From Chloroflexota bacterium (lineage in GTDB: Bacteria > Chloroflexota > Anaerolineae > Aggregatilineales > UBA2796), in assembly GCA_003695215.1 (NCBI GenBank), contig RFIM01000129.1, forward strand, positions 1-9,178: a DNA stretch of 9,178 nucleotides, given 5' to 3'. Position 1 is the first letter of the stretch; each line of letters opens with the position of its first letter. Position numbers and translations under genes: made by a program. Shown here one piece after another: positions 1 through 6,979 of this stretch. Below the pieces are notes generated by a model that made no database searches, had not been told where the DNA came from, and saw nothing but the letters and a program-made list of their open reading frames with translations.

Positions 1-1
1 C

Positions 2-1321
2 ATGCAAGTGGTCAAGGATAAGCAAGTGCATGTTGTTTGCGGCGTCGTCGGGCTCATGCCAAGCGATAGCCAAGAGGTGCAAGTGCGCGAAGGCTTCATG
101 CCTGCTTTTGGCGATCCGAATAAACTACTTGGCTTATGTGAGAGTTGTGGCGCCCTTGCGCTTGGCATAGAGAAAGAGGAAATCTCCAGCGGGCAACGCA
201 AAGCATGCCCTGTGTGCGACAAACCTGAGCTGCGTGTGATGGATGCACGCGAACCACAGGGCTTCTTCACTGATGGCGATCCGAAGGATTTTGAGGGCAG
301 CTTTGAGTGGCAATCTTTTGCCATGCGGCCTATTGTCGCTTACGATCAGCGCGTGCAGCGTGCCGAGGCGGTCGCCAAGGCTTCTATCTACGCATCGCCG
401 ACGACGATTTACGCGATCAATGACAACAGAGGTCAGGGCGGCTTTAAATTCCGATCTGCCAGCTTCGTGCATTACAGTTTAAGACGCACGCCTGTCTATC
501 TCGCGGAGATAGAACTAGCTACGCCTAAGCTGCAGCCTCATAGTCATCAGGAGGCCAAGCCGATTGCGCTGCTCGCCAAAAGCGAAACCGATGCGCTGTT
601 CGTGCGCCTCGAGGCCTTCCCTCAAGGCTCAGCTGCTGATCCACAAAACGTAGTCGGGCGTGCCGCTTGGTATTCATTTGCCTTCTGGCTACGCATTGTC
701 GCGGCGCAATTCCTCGATATAGATATCACGGAGCTGCGCGCAGGCTTTCGTACTTTCAGGCACAATGACGCGCCTACGGCCGAGGCCTTCCTGGCGGATA
801 AGCTCGAAAACGGTGCAGGCTACAGCAGCTACCTAGGGAAGCCTGAAGTCTTTGAGCGCTTGCTCCAGCAAGCTGCAGATTCGGCCGATCTAACACAGCG
901 CTGGCTGGCTCATGCTCAAAGCTGCGATACATCCTGTAACCGCTGCTTGCGCGAGTATAACAACATGCCCTATCACGCGCTGCTCGATTGGCGCTTAGCG
1001 CTAGACATGGCGCGCCTAGCAGCAGGGTTCGGGAGTCTCGACTTTGAGCCACAGCTGTGGGCAAATGTCAGCCAGTCGGTCGGCAAAACGCTGCACAGCT
1101 TCGGCTACGCAGCTGAACCAACTCAATTCGGCGATCTGTACGGCTACACTAACCCTAATCGCAATCGCGTCCTCTTGCTGGTGCATCCGCTCTGGACCAG
1201 GCAGCATCCACGCTATTGCGAGGCAAAAAAGGTAGCCGAGGCAGCGGGCTTGAGTGCTGAGCCGATCAATCCGTTTATGGCGCTAAGAAGACCAGGCGAG
1301 TACGCAAGGCAGGCGACCTGA
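2..1321 (+). CDS. DUF1998 (MrfA-like zinc-binding, MZB) protein, C-terminal part; helicase-associated, 5' end outside window
   Basis: 439 residues are visible, ending at a TGA at 1319-1321. The first ATG is at the window edge, has no visible ribosome site, and the reading starts in what looks like the middle of a domain, so the true start is probably upstream. Visible parts: a zinc-ribbon-like CxxC pair (Cys46/Cys49 and Cys69/Cys72), the REPQGFFTD and FEWQS stretch near residues 83-105, then a DUF1998-type C-terminus with ENGAGY at 269-274 and a Cys308-x3-Cys312-x2-Cys315 cluster followed by REYNN and LDWRLALD. In known families this module binds metal at the C-terminus of large SF2 helicases (MrfA-like, Druantia DruE) or in the separate DISARM protein DrmB. 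No helicase motifs lie in the visible part, so helicase fusion is an inference. It converges on the tRNA and minus-strand cluster, so it belongs to a different unit. DUF1998 assignment is fairly sure; the system it serves is not. Confidence 0.8.
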   Translation: MQVVKDKQVHVVCGVVGLMPSDSQEVQVREGFMPAFGDPNKLLGLCESCGALALGIEKEEISSGQRKACPVCDKPELRVMDAREPQGFFTDGDPKDFEGSFEWQSFAMRPIVAYDQRVQRAEAVAKASIYASPTTIYAINDNRGQGGFKFRSASFVHYSLRRTPVYLAEIELATPKLQPHSHQEAKPIALLAKSETDALFVRLEAFPQGSAADPQNVVGRAAWYSFAFWLRIVAAQFLDIDITELRAGFRTFRHNDAPTAEAFLADKLENGAGYSSYLGKPEVFERLLQQAADSADLTQRWLAHAQSCDTSCNRCLREYNNMPYHALLDWRLALDMARLAAGFGSLDFEPQLWANVSQSVGKTLHSFGYAAEPTQFGDLYGYTNPNRNRVLLLVHPLWTRQHPRYCEAKKVAEAAGLSAEPINPFMALRRPGEYARQAT

Positions 1322-1326
1322 GGCAT

Positions 1327-1387
1327 CTGCGGCGGCCTTGGCAAGGTAGATGTGAGGTATCGCTGACGCCGCAGCTGAGCGCGCTGC
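1327..1387. other. Nested inverted repeats between convergent genes, possible weak bidirectional terminator
   Basis: The 106 bp between the DUF1998 stop and the tRNA 3' end hold an 8-bp inverted repeat (CTGCGGCG at 1327-1334 with CGCCGCAG at 1367-1374). Inside its loop is a small hairpin, CCTT-GGC-AAGG at 1336-1346. A competing 5-bp stem (GCAGC 1371-1375 with GCTGC 1383-1387) overlaps the right arm. No T-run follows on either strand, so this is not a classic intrinsic terminator. Its position just after a stop codon and between converging units is the main reason to list it. Confidence 0.25.
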
Positions 1388-1427
1388 AGTGCCAACCCTG
1401 ATATGTATGAGGAGAGACGGCCAAGCG

Positions 1428-1503
1428 TGGTCGGGGTACCCAGACTCGAACTGGGGACCTCTTGCACCCCATGCAAGCGCGCTACCAACTGCGCCATACC
1501 CCG
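1428..1503 (-). tRNA. tRNA-Pro (anticodon GGG), CCA encoded
   Basis: On the minus strand a full cloverleaf can be drawn. The acceptor CGGGGTA (1503-1497) pairs with TACCCCG (1438-1432). The D-arm has GCGC stems around AGTTGGTA. The anticodon stem CTTGC/GCAAG encloses the loop ATGGGGT. A 5-nt variable region follows, then T-arm CCCAG/CTGGG with loop TTCGAGT. Loop positions 34-36 read GGG, which decodes CCC (and CCU by wobble), so it carries proline. The C1-G72 pair and discriminator A at 1431 fit bacterial tRNA-Pro. The 3' CCA is encoded at 1430-1428. No intron or mispair is seen. The gene lies 74 bp beyond the stop of the SGNH gene on the same strand and has its own promoter-like sequence. 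Confidence 0.97.
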
Positions 1504-1515
1504 TGTTCGCTCTGA

Positions 1516-1543
1516 ATTGTAGCATAATTTGCGAAATGCGCAA
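1516..1543 (-). promoter_or_regulatory. Predicted sigma70-type promoter of tRNA-Pro
   Basis: On the minus strand TTGCGC (1543-1538) and TACAAT (1521-1516) are separated by 16 nt. The -10 box lies 12 nt before the first tRNA base, leaving a leader of only about 5 nt. The -10 is preceded by TGC, an extended -10-like context. A TTGCG-CATTT-CGCAA hairpin overlaps the -35 box and spacer. Confidence 0.6.
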
Positions 1544-1577
1544 GAGCGTGACGCGCGGCGCTTGTGCACGGCGTTGT

Positions 1578-2756
1578 TCATTGCGCCACGTTCGCCTCGC
1601 CTGAGACCTCGATGATGGCACGCGCCACTAACTCTGCAAGTTGGCGCGAGCCCTGCGGCGTCAGATGTACGGCACTATCCGTGAATTGGCTAGCAGGGAT
1701 AGCGTTCCAGAAATCGCGGTACGCCCAAGGCGCCTCGGCGCTCGCCTCGCGCAGACGCGCGCGCGCTTCGTCCAGCGCCCAGCGTGGATAGAAGAAATTG
1801 TAGCGCACCGCGCTGTTCTTCCCAACGCTGATGAAAACAGGCTCGTTGATCACCAAGAGCTGCGCGGCCGCTGCTTCAGCAATGTGCGCGCCTGCGCGCA
1901 GCACATCTAGCGCCAAATCGTCCGCCGTCAGGCTTGGCGGCGCTTTCCCATGCCATGTTTGCGGCATCTCGTCAGGGAAATCTTCCATGCGCGGCTCATA
2001 AAAGCGCGGATAGACCTGATCCACGCCGCTCAGCTGCCACAAGATGCCATAGGCTTGTAGCCGCAGCCAGTCTGCCAATTGGCGGCGCCTGCCGATAATT
2101 GTGCGCCCGAAAAAGTCAGGCTCCAGGAAGCGCGAGTCGTCGGCGCGCAAGCTGCGCAGCCCATGACGCTCGATCAAAGCGCGCATCCGCTCAGGATTTT
2201 CGCGCACGAGCTGAGTGGCCATTTGCACGTCTAGCGCAAAGGACTCAGGCGTGATCAGCCAAACGATCAGGTCAGGCTGATAGCGCACTGCATAATCCAG
2301 CAACAGCAGGTCTTTTGCTGCAGATTGAACAGGATAGCCGAGATTGAAAGCGCGCAGATGGCGCCCATCAGGCAGGCTGATACGCAAGCCGTTCAGATAG
2401 CCGCTGAGCGTCTCGTGCGGCTGTAGCAAAACGCCCCAGACGGACGAGTCGCCGATGATCAAGGCGCGGTACTCATCAGCCGCCTTCGGCGCGCCGTCGA
2501 TCTCGTGCGCCGCGAAGAGCGCTTCCAAGTTCGACAAGCTCAAGTTGTAGGATTGCGCAGGATTCTCGCCGTAGGGCAGGCGTGCCCTGCCGCTGACCAA
2601 GCGGTTATACAGGCTGAGCCGTCCGATCAACGCCAGTGGCTCGAAGAGCGCAAAGAGCAAATTGGCGATCACAAAAAGCGCGCCGCTCTTCAGCGCAAGG
2701 CGCAGCGCCATGCGCCAAGATGCCTGTTGCGCTAACCGCGTCAGCCACATCCACAT
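1578..2756 (-). CDS. Membrane-anchored SGNH/GDSL hydrolase-like protein
   Basis: 392 residues. A hydrophobic segment near residues 24-45 after a basic N-terminus suggests one membrane anchor with the catalytic domain outside. SGNH signs: block I as IIGDSS (Ser104 as likely nucleophile), a block II-like NLGYP with Gly140, and a C-terminal TDSAVHLTPQG in which Asp360 and His364 would complete the triad. A clear GxND block III is not visible; the region around LITPESF (168-173) may take its place, as in DltD/AlgJ/AlgX-like relatives that act on cell-surface polymers. The ATG is preceded by GGAG at 2768-2765 with 8-nt spacing, which lies inside the end of the upstream lipoprotein gene. The stop of that gene is 3 nt from this start, so the two are probably translationally coupled. 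Function as an acyl-esterase or acyltransferase on an envelope glycan is inferred; the substrate is unknown. Confidence 0.82.
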   Translation of the reverse strand: MWMWLTRLAQQASWRMALRLALKSGALFVIANLLFALFEPLALIGRLSLYNRLVSGRARLPYGENPAQSYNLSLSNLEALFAAHEIDGAPKAADEYRALIIGDSSVWGVLLQPHETLSGYLNGLRISLPDGRHLRAFNLGYPVQSAAKDLLLLDYAVRYQPDLIVWLITPESFALDVQMATQLVRENPERMRALIERHGLRSLRADDSRFLEPDFFGRTIIGRRRQLADWLRLQAYGILWQLSGVDQVYPRFYEPRMEDFPDEMPQTWHGKAPPSLTADDLALDVLRAGAHIAEAAAAQLLVINEPVFISVGKNSAVRYNFFYPRWALDEARARLREASAEAPWAYRDFWNAIPASQFTDSAVHLTPQGSRQLAELVARAIIEVSGEANVAQ

Positions 2757-2759
2757 GGA

Positions 2760-4376
2760 TCACTCTCCGCCAAGCCATCCGAGCAGGCGCACTTGCCCGC
2801 CCAGACGGCTGGTCAAGTTGCGCGCGCCAACACCGCCGCTGTTGGCTACGTAAACATCCAAGCGCCCGTCGCCTGTGCCTGTGCTGGCTAGCACGCCTTC
2901 GTAGGCGATGAAGCGCCCATCAGCCGACCAGCGCGGATCGCACATGCCCGGATTCGGACGCTCGGCGCGTGTGATGAACTGTAGCTGAGCGTTAGTGACC
3001 AACACGCCGAATGGACATTGACCGTTGCTGCCGCCAAGCGCCAAGCGCTGCCCATCCGGCGACCAGGCGGCGCTGAAGGCGAAGCGCGGGAAGCTCAAGC
3101 GCGCATCCAGGCGCGCCAACTCCTGGCCGTCTGCGCTGCGCATGATGATGGTGTTCTCTGCGCCACTAGTCTGATAGATGACGCGCTTGCCATCAGGCGA
3201 CCAGGCCATGCGCAGCACACGCTCATCCGCCTGAGATGGTGTGACGGCTTGTGGCGCGCCGCCGTTGATGCTGATGCGGTAGAGCGTCGTGCCTGCCAGC
3301 GGATCGCCGCGTTTGCCACCAATGAAGGCGATTTCGGTCGCGCTGATCCATTGCGGCGGCGCCACTAGCCATTCTTCAGCCAAGCGGCGCACTTCACCTG
3401 TGGCGCGTTCCCAAAGGTAGAGCTGTCCGCCATCTGGGACGGGCGCATCGGGCGTATAGCACGAACCAGGCGCATTCGGCTCCCACGTCGGGCAGATGGC
3501 GCGATCCGAGACGAAAGCCAGATACTGCCCATCAGGTGACCACTGCGGGAAGAAATCGTAGCCGCCGCTCTGCGAGATGTTGGTCAGCAGGTTGCCTGTG
3601 CCGACGCCGAAAACATCCAAGCCGACGCTGAAAATGTCCACATCGTAGGCTGTGGTCAGGGCAAGCGTGAACTGCGTGCTATCCGGGGACCAGGTCGGCT
3701 CGCTCAGCACACCGCGCGGACTCAAGCTGGGAATGGCGAAGAGTCTCAAACTGATGCCCAGCTGCAGGCTGAGCATGAACAAGCCGTTGCCTTCCACGAA
3801 ATAGGCGATGTAGTTGCCATCAGGCGACCAGTAAATGCGCGTGCCTGTTGAGGCGGGCAATTCCAGCACGCGCAGAATCTGGCGTCCATCAGGCGCAGCA
3901 AGGTAGAGCGTCTGGCGATCGCTGACGGCGACAGGCGTGCCAGGCAAGGCGGTAGTGGTCGGCGCAGCGCTATTGATGAAGGCCAGCCAACCTTGCCGCA
4001 AGTTGGCGATCACTTGTGGATCGATCTCAAGGCGCGTGAAGCTATCCGCGGCGATGCGCACAGGCGGCGCAGGCGGCACGGTCGGGAAAGGCGTCAGGCT
4101 GGGCGTGAAAGTCGGGCTCGGCGTGAGCGTCACAGTCGGTGTTAGCGTCAGGCTGGGCGTGAAAGTCGGGCTCGGCGTGGGCGTCACAGTCGGCGTGGCC
4201 GTCGCTGTTGGCGTGAGCGTGGCAGTGGCAGTGGCGCTTGGCGTGAGCGTCGGCGTGGCGGTCGGTTCGGGCGTGTTATTCAAGCCGAGCAAGTTACAGC
4301 CGCTCAGGCTGAGCATCAGCACGGCGCCATACAACAAGCGGCGTGCCGCAAATAGGCGAAACAAGAGCATTTTCAT
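2760..4376 (-). CDS. Lipoprotein with Thr-Pro-rich linker and WD40-like (PD40/TolB-type) beta-propeller
   Basis: 538 residues. The N-terminus has a basic, hydrophobic signal ending in the lipobox LSGC, with Cys27 as the predicted lipidated residue. Residues 34-105 form a low-complexity Thr/Pro linker. From about 150 to the end the protein carries six WSPDG-type motifs (near 183, 229, 279, 392, 438 and 483), typical of PD40 propeller blades related to the TolB C-terminal domain. It most likely sits on the outer face of the membrane, with the linker holding the propeller away from the surface. Cys295/Cys306 and Cys454/Cys479 could form disulfides. No enzymatic motif is seen, so a binding or scaffolding role is inferred; the name TolB is not justified. 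The start is ATGAAAATG with a weak GAGTGA site at 4385-4380. It follows lon by 56 nt and is coupled to the SGNH gene behind it. Confidence 0.85.
   Translation of the reverse strand: MKMLLFRLFAARRLLYGAVLMLSLSGCNLLGLNNTPEPTATPTLTPSATATATLTPTATATPTVTPTPSPTFTPSLTLTPTVTLTPSPTFTPSLTPFPTVPPAPPVRIAADSFTRLEIDPQVIANLRQGWLAFINSAAPTTTALPGTPVAVSDRQTLYLAAPDGRQILRVLELPASTGTRIYWSPDGNYIAYFVEGNGLFMLSLQLGISLRLFAIPSLSPRGVLSEPTWSPDSTQFTLALTTAYDVDIFSVGLDVFGVGTGNLLTNISQSGGYDFFPQWSPDGQYLAFVSDRAICPTWEPNAPGSCYTPDAPVPDGGQLYLWERATGEVRRLAEEWLVAPPQWISATEIAFIGGKRGDPLAGTTLYRISINGGAPQAVTPSQADERVLRMAWSPDGKRVIYQTSGAENTIIMRSADGQELARLDARLSFPRFAFSAAWSPDGQRLALGGSNGQCPFGVLVTNAQLQFITRAERPNPGMCDPRWSADGRFIAYEGVLASTGTGDGRLDVYVANSGGVGARNLTSRLGGQVRLLGWLGGE
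4091..4198 (-). repeat. Tandem 54-bp duplication in the Thr-Pro linker coding region
   Basis: Two adjacent 54-bp units, 4091-4144 and 4145-4198, are identical at 50 of 54 positions by eye (differences at unit positions 36, 50, 53 and 54). Each encodes an 18-residue block of the TPTVT..TPSPTFTPSL type in the lipoprotein linker. The unit length is a multiple of three, so gain or loss of copies keeps the frame. Confidence 0.9.
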
Positions 4377-4397
4377 GCATCACTCGCGTTGAGCCTA

Positions 4398-4425
4398 GCG
4401 AAGGCGGCGTTTGTTCCGCCTTCGC
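4398..4425 (-). other. Perfect 10-bp hairpin between lon and the lipoprotein gene
   Basis: Arms 4398-4407 (GCGAAGGCGG) and 4416-4425 (CCGCCTTCGC) pair without mismatch around an 8-nt loop. It begins 8 nt after the lon stop and ends 21 nt before the next start. On the transcribed strand it is followed by TAGGCTC rather than a U-run. It could be an attenuating or Rho-assisted terminator, or an RNA-processing and 3'-stabilising element that sets lon and lipoprotein levels apart. Confidence 0.6.
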
Positions 4426-4432
4426 CCTGAGA

Positions 4433-6958
4433 TTAGCGCGGCTGATTATAGCTGAACTCAGCCGCTGAGGAAGCAGGCGGTTGGTCAAGCGTGGGTTTGG
4501 CGGGCGTCTTGCGCGTCCGCCTGGGCTTCGTCGCATCGGATGCTTTAGCGCGCGGCTTGCTAGGCGTCTTGGCTTTTGGTTCATCGGGCAGCAGCGCTAG
4601 TTCAATGACCTGATCCATGTGCGTCACGAAATGCACGGTCATCTCAGACTGGACTTTCTTCGGCACTTCGATCAGGTCCTTGCGGTTGCCTTCAGGCAAG
4701 ATGATAGTGCGCAAGCCGGCACGGTAAGCCGCAAGAACTTTCTCCTTCACGCCGCCAACAGGCAAAATGCGCCCGCGCAGCGTGATCTCACCCGTCATAG
4801 CTGTGCGCACGCGCACCTTGCGTTCCGTAAAAGCGGAGATCAGCGCGACTGCCATAGTGACGCCTGCTGACGGGCCGTCCTTCGGTACAGCCGTCTCAGG
4901 CACATGCAGATGGACGTCTATCTTCTCGAAGACCTCAGGTTTGATGCCCAGCGCCTTAGCGCGGCTGCGCGTGTAGCTGAGCGCCGCCTGCACCGATTCT
5001 TCCATCACCTCGCCAATCTGACCTGTCAAGGTCAGGTTGCCCTTGCCGTTCATCAGCGTGACTTCAACCGTCATGACGTCGCCACCGTTCTCTGTCCAGG
5101 CCACGCCTGTCGCCAATCCGACCTGGTCTTCTTCCTCAACTTTGGCGTTGGTGAAGGAAGGCGGGCCGAGGAACTCGATCAGGCTCTGCGCTGTGATGCG
5201 CCGCTTATAAGGCTGTTGGCTGGCCACACGGCGCGCAATTTTGCGGCAGATGTTGGCGATCTCGCGGTCGAGATTGCGCACGCCTGCCTCATAGGTATAC
5301 TCGCGGATGATAGCCTGCAGCGCGGCTTCATCGAAGCGCAAGCCCTTGCCCTTCAAGCCGTGTTGCTCTAATTGGCGCGGAATCAGGAAGTGCCGAGCGA
5401 TAGCCAACTTCTCCTGATCGGTATAGCCGCTGAACTCAATCACCTCAAGGCGGTCCAGCAAGGCGGAAGGCAAAGGATCGAGCCAATTGGCTGTAGTGAT
5501 GAACAGCACTTTCGAGAGATCGTAGGGCACGTCAAGGTAATGGTCGCTGAAGGCGTGATTCTGCTCAGGATCGAGGACTTCCAAGAGCGCCGCCGCTGGA
5601 TCGCCACGAAAATCCTGACCGAGCTTGTCGATCTCATCCAACATGAAGACGGGATTGATCGTGCCTGCGCGGCGCATGGTCTGGATGATGCGGCCGGGCA
5701 AAGCGCCGATGTAAGTGCGCCGATGCCCGCGAATCTCAGCCTCATCGCGCACGCCGCCCAAGCTGACGCGCACAAATTGGCGCCCGAGCGCCTTGGCAAT
5801 GCTGCGCCCGAGCGACGTCTTGCCTGTGCCAGGCGGGCCGACGAAACAAATGATCGGACTCTTCATCTTGTCTGCCGCCAGCTTGCGCACGGCGATATGC
5901 TCTAGAATGCGTTCCTTCGCCTTTGGCAAACCGAAGTGGTCTTCCTCCAGCACGCGCTCGGCATGTGCCAGGTCAAGGTTATCCTCTGTCATCTGCCACC
6001 ACGGCAGATCGATCAGCCAATCCAGGTAGGTGCGGATGATGCCGACTTCCGGCGCCATTGGCGGCATGGCTGCTAGGCGTTCCAGCTCCTTATTCGCCTT
6101 CAGATAGACCTCTTCAGGCATTTGCGCCGCTTCGATGCGCTCGCGCAGCTCTTCCAGCTCCTGCTGGAACGGATCGCCCTCGCCTAGCTCGTTTTGGATG
6201 ACGCGCATCTGCTCGCGCAGGTAGGCCTCGCGCTGATTGCGATCGACTTCCTGCTGCACTTGCGCGTTGATCTGCTCTTCAATCTCCAGCACGTCCAGCT
6301 CGCGCCCGAGCAACACGCTAACGCGTTGCAAACGCTCGATCGGATTGACGTTCTCCAGCATGGCTTGGCGCTCCTCAAGGCTCAGATCGAGCGTTGAGAC
6401 TACCAAATCAGCCAGCCAGCCCGGCTCTTCAATGTTCATGGCATAGATGTAGGCCTCGTCGGGCAAGTTGCGGTTGAGCTGCACGCACTTCTCAAAGAGC
6501 GTCAGCACTGCGCGCATCAGCGCCTCGACCTCGTGGGTGCGCTCGACCGTCTCGTCAATCGGGCGTGCCTTGACCCGATAATATGGCTCGGTCTGCACAT
6601 AGGAGACGATCTGCACGCGGCGGCGCCCTTGCGCCAAGACACTGGTTGTGCCGTCGGGCATCCGCAGTAAGCGCCCGAGCGCGATCTCTGTGCCGTATTC
6701 GAACAAATCCTCAGGGCGCGGATCGGGCTGATTCGGATCGCGCTGGCCGACGCCGATGATAGTCTGCCCTTTGCTCTGCGCCGCCGAAATAGCCGCCAAC
6801 GAGCGATCGCGGCCGACAAACAATGGCGAGACCATGTTCGGATACAAGATCAGGTCCCGCAGGGGAATCAGCGGCACTTCGATCAAGCCGTCGGAGTCAG
6901 GCTGAGCGTCCTGAACGTGATAGAAATCGTTCATGCCGGGACGTTGAACTGGAATCAA
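4433..6958 (-). CDS. lon: ATP-dependent Lon protease (LonA type)
   Basis: 841 residues. Lon is a cytoplasmic AAA+ serine protease that unfolds and degrades damaged and regulatory proteins. Domains in order: N-terminal substrate-binding LON domain (about 25-230), helical linker (about 230-345), AAA+ module with Walker A GPPGTGKT (374-381), Walker B VFMLDEID (437-444), sensor-1 Asn491, likely arginine finger Arg503 and sensor-2 region GVRNLD (559-564), then the protease domain with Ser697 in KDGPSAGV and Lys740 in GGVKEK. The Ser-Lys spacing of 43 matches E. coli Lon. All key residues are present. The canonical protein ends near residue 790; a further 50 or so residues form a Lys/Arg/Pro/Ala-rich basic tail. 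The start is TTG: GAGGA stands 7 nt before it, while the internal ATG at codon 9 has no good site. The gene follows folC by 21 nt. No heat-shock element such as CIRCE or HAIR is visible just upstream. Confidence 0.97.
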   Translation of the reverse strand: MIPVQRPGMNDFYHVQDAQPDSDGLIEVPLIPLRDLILYPNMVSPLFVGRDRSLAAISAAQSKGQTIIGVGQRDPNQPDPRPEDLFEYGTEIALGRLLRMPDGTTSVLAQGRRRVQIVSYVQTEPYYRVKARPIDETVERTHEVEALMRAVLTLFEKCVQLNRNLPDEAYIYAMNIEEPGWLADLVVSTLDLSLEERQAMLENVNPIERLQRVSVLLGRELDVLEIEEQINAQVQQEVDRNQREAYLREQMRVIQNELGEGDPFQQELEELRERIEAAQMPEEVYLKANKELERLAAMPPMAPEVGIIRTYLDWLIDLPWWQMTEDNLDLAHAERVLEEDHFGLPKAKERILEHIAVRKLAADKMKSPIICFVGPPGTGKTSLGRSIAKALGRQFVRVSLGGVRDEAEIRGHRRTYIGALPGRIIQTMRRAGTINPVFMLDEIDKLGQDFRGDPAAALLEVLDPEQNHAFSDHYLDVPYDLSKVLFITTANWLDPLPSALLDRLEVIEFSGYTDQEKLAIARHFLIPRQLEQHGLKGKGLRFDEAALQAIIREYTYEAGVRNLDREIANICRKIARRVASQQPYKRRITAQSLIEFLGPPSFTNAKVEEEDQVGLATGVAWTENGGDVMTVEVTLMNGKGNLTLTGQIGEVMEESVQAALSYTRSRAKALGIKPEVFEKIDVHLHVPETAVPKDGPSAGVTMAVALISAFTERKVRVRTAMTGEITLRGRILPVGGVKEKVLAAYRAGLRTIILPEGNRKDLIEVPKKVQSEMTVHFVTHMDQVIELALLPDEPKAKTPSKPRAKASDATKPRRTRKTPAKPTLDQPPASSAAEFSYNQPR

Positions 6959-6965
6959 GGTTCGT

Positions 6966-6970
6966 TCCTC
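6966..6970 (-). promoter_or_regulatory. Ribosome binding site that sets the TTG start of lon
   Basis: GAGGA on the minus strand, 7 nt before TTG at 6958-6956 and within the 21-nt folC-lon gap. It decides for the TTG over the ATG 24 nt further in, which is preceded by CGTCCCGGC with no purine-rich site. Confidence 0.7.
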
Positions 6971-6979
6971 AATTTCCGC

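Noticed and set aside
1213..1581. Minus-strand open frames with GMAQLVARLHGVQEVPSSSLG and related reading
   Set aside because: They read through the tRNA-Pro gene itself and into the DUF1998 gene antisense; no coding support.
1389..1604. Open frame with GYPDSNWGPLAP on the + strand
   Set aside because: It is the antisense translation of the tRNA-Pro gene, a well-known type of spurious protein.
4091..4270. Repeat-rich block that might be taken for a CRISPR array
   Set aside because: Units are adjacent with no spacers, in frame, and encode the lipoprotein linker.
3937..4392. 151-residue + strand frame with repeated GVSVTVGV-like pattern
   Set aside because: It is the antisense shadow of the Thr-Pro linker repeat of the lipoprotein; the pattern follows from the repeat DNA.
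5372..5905. 177-residue + strand open frame inside lon
   Set aside because: It is antisense to the conserved AAA+ module of Lon and has no recognisable domain or ribosome site.
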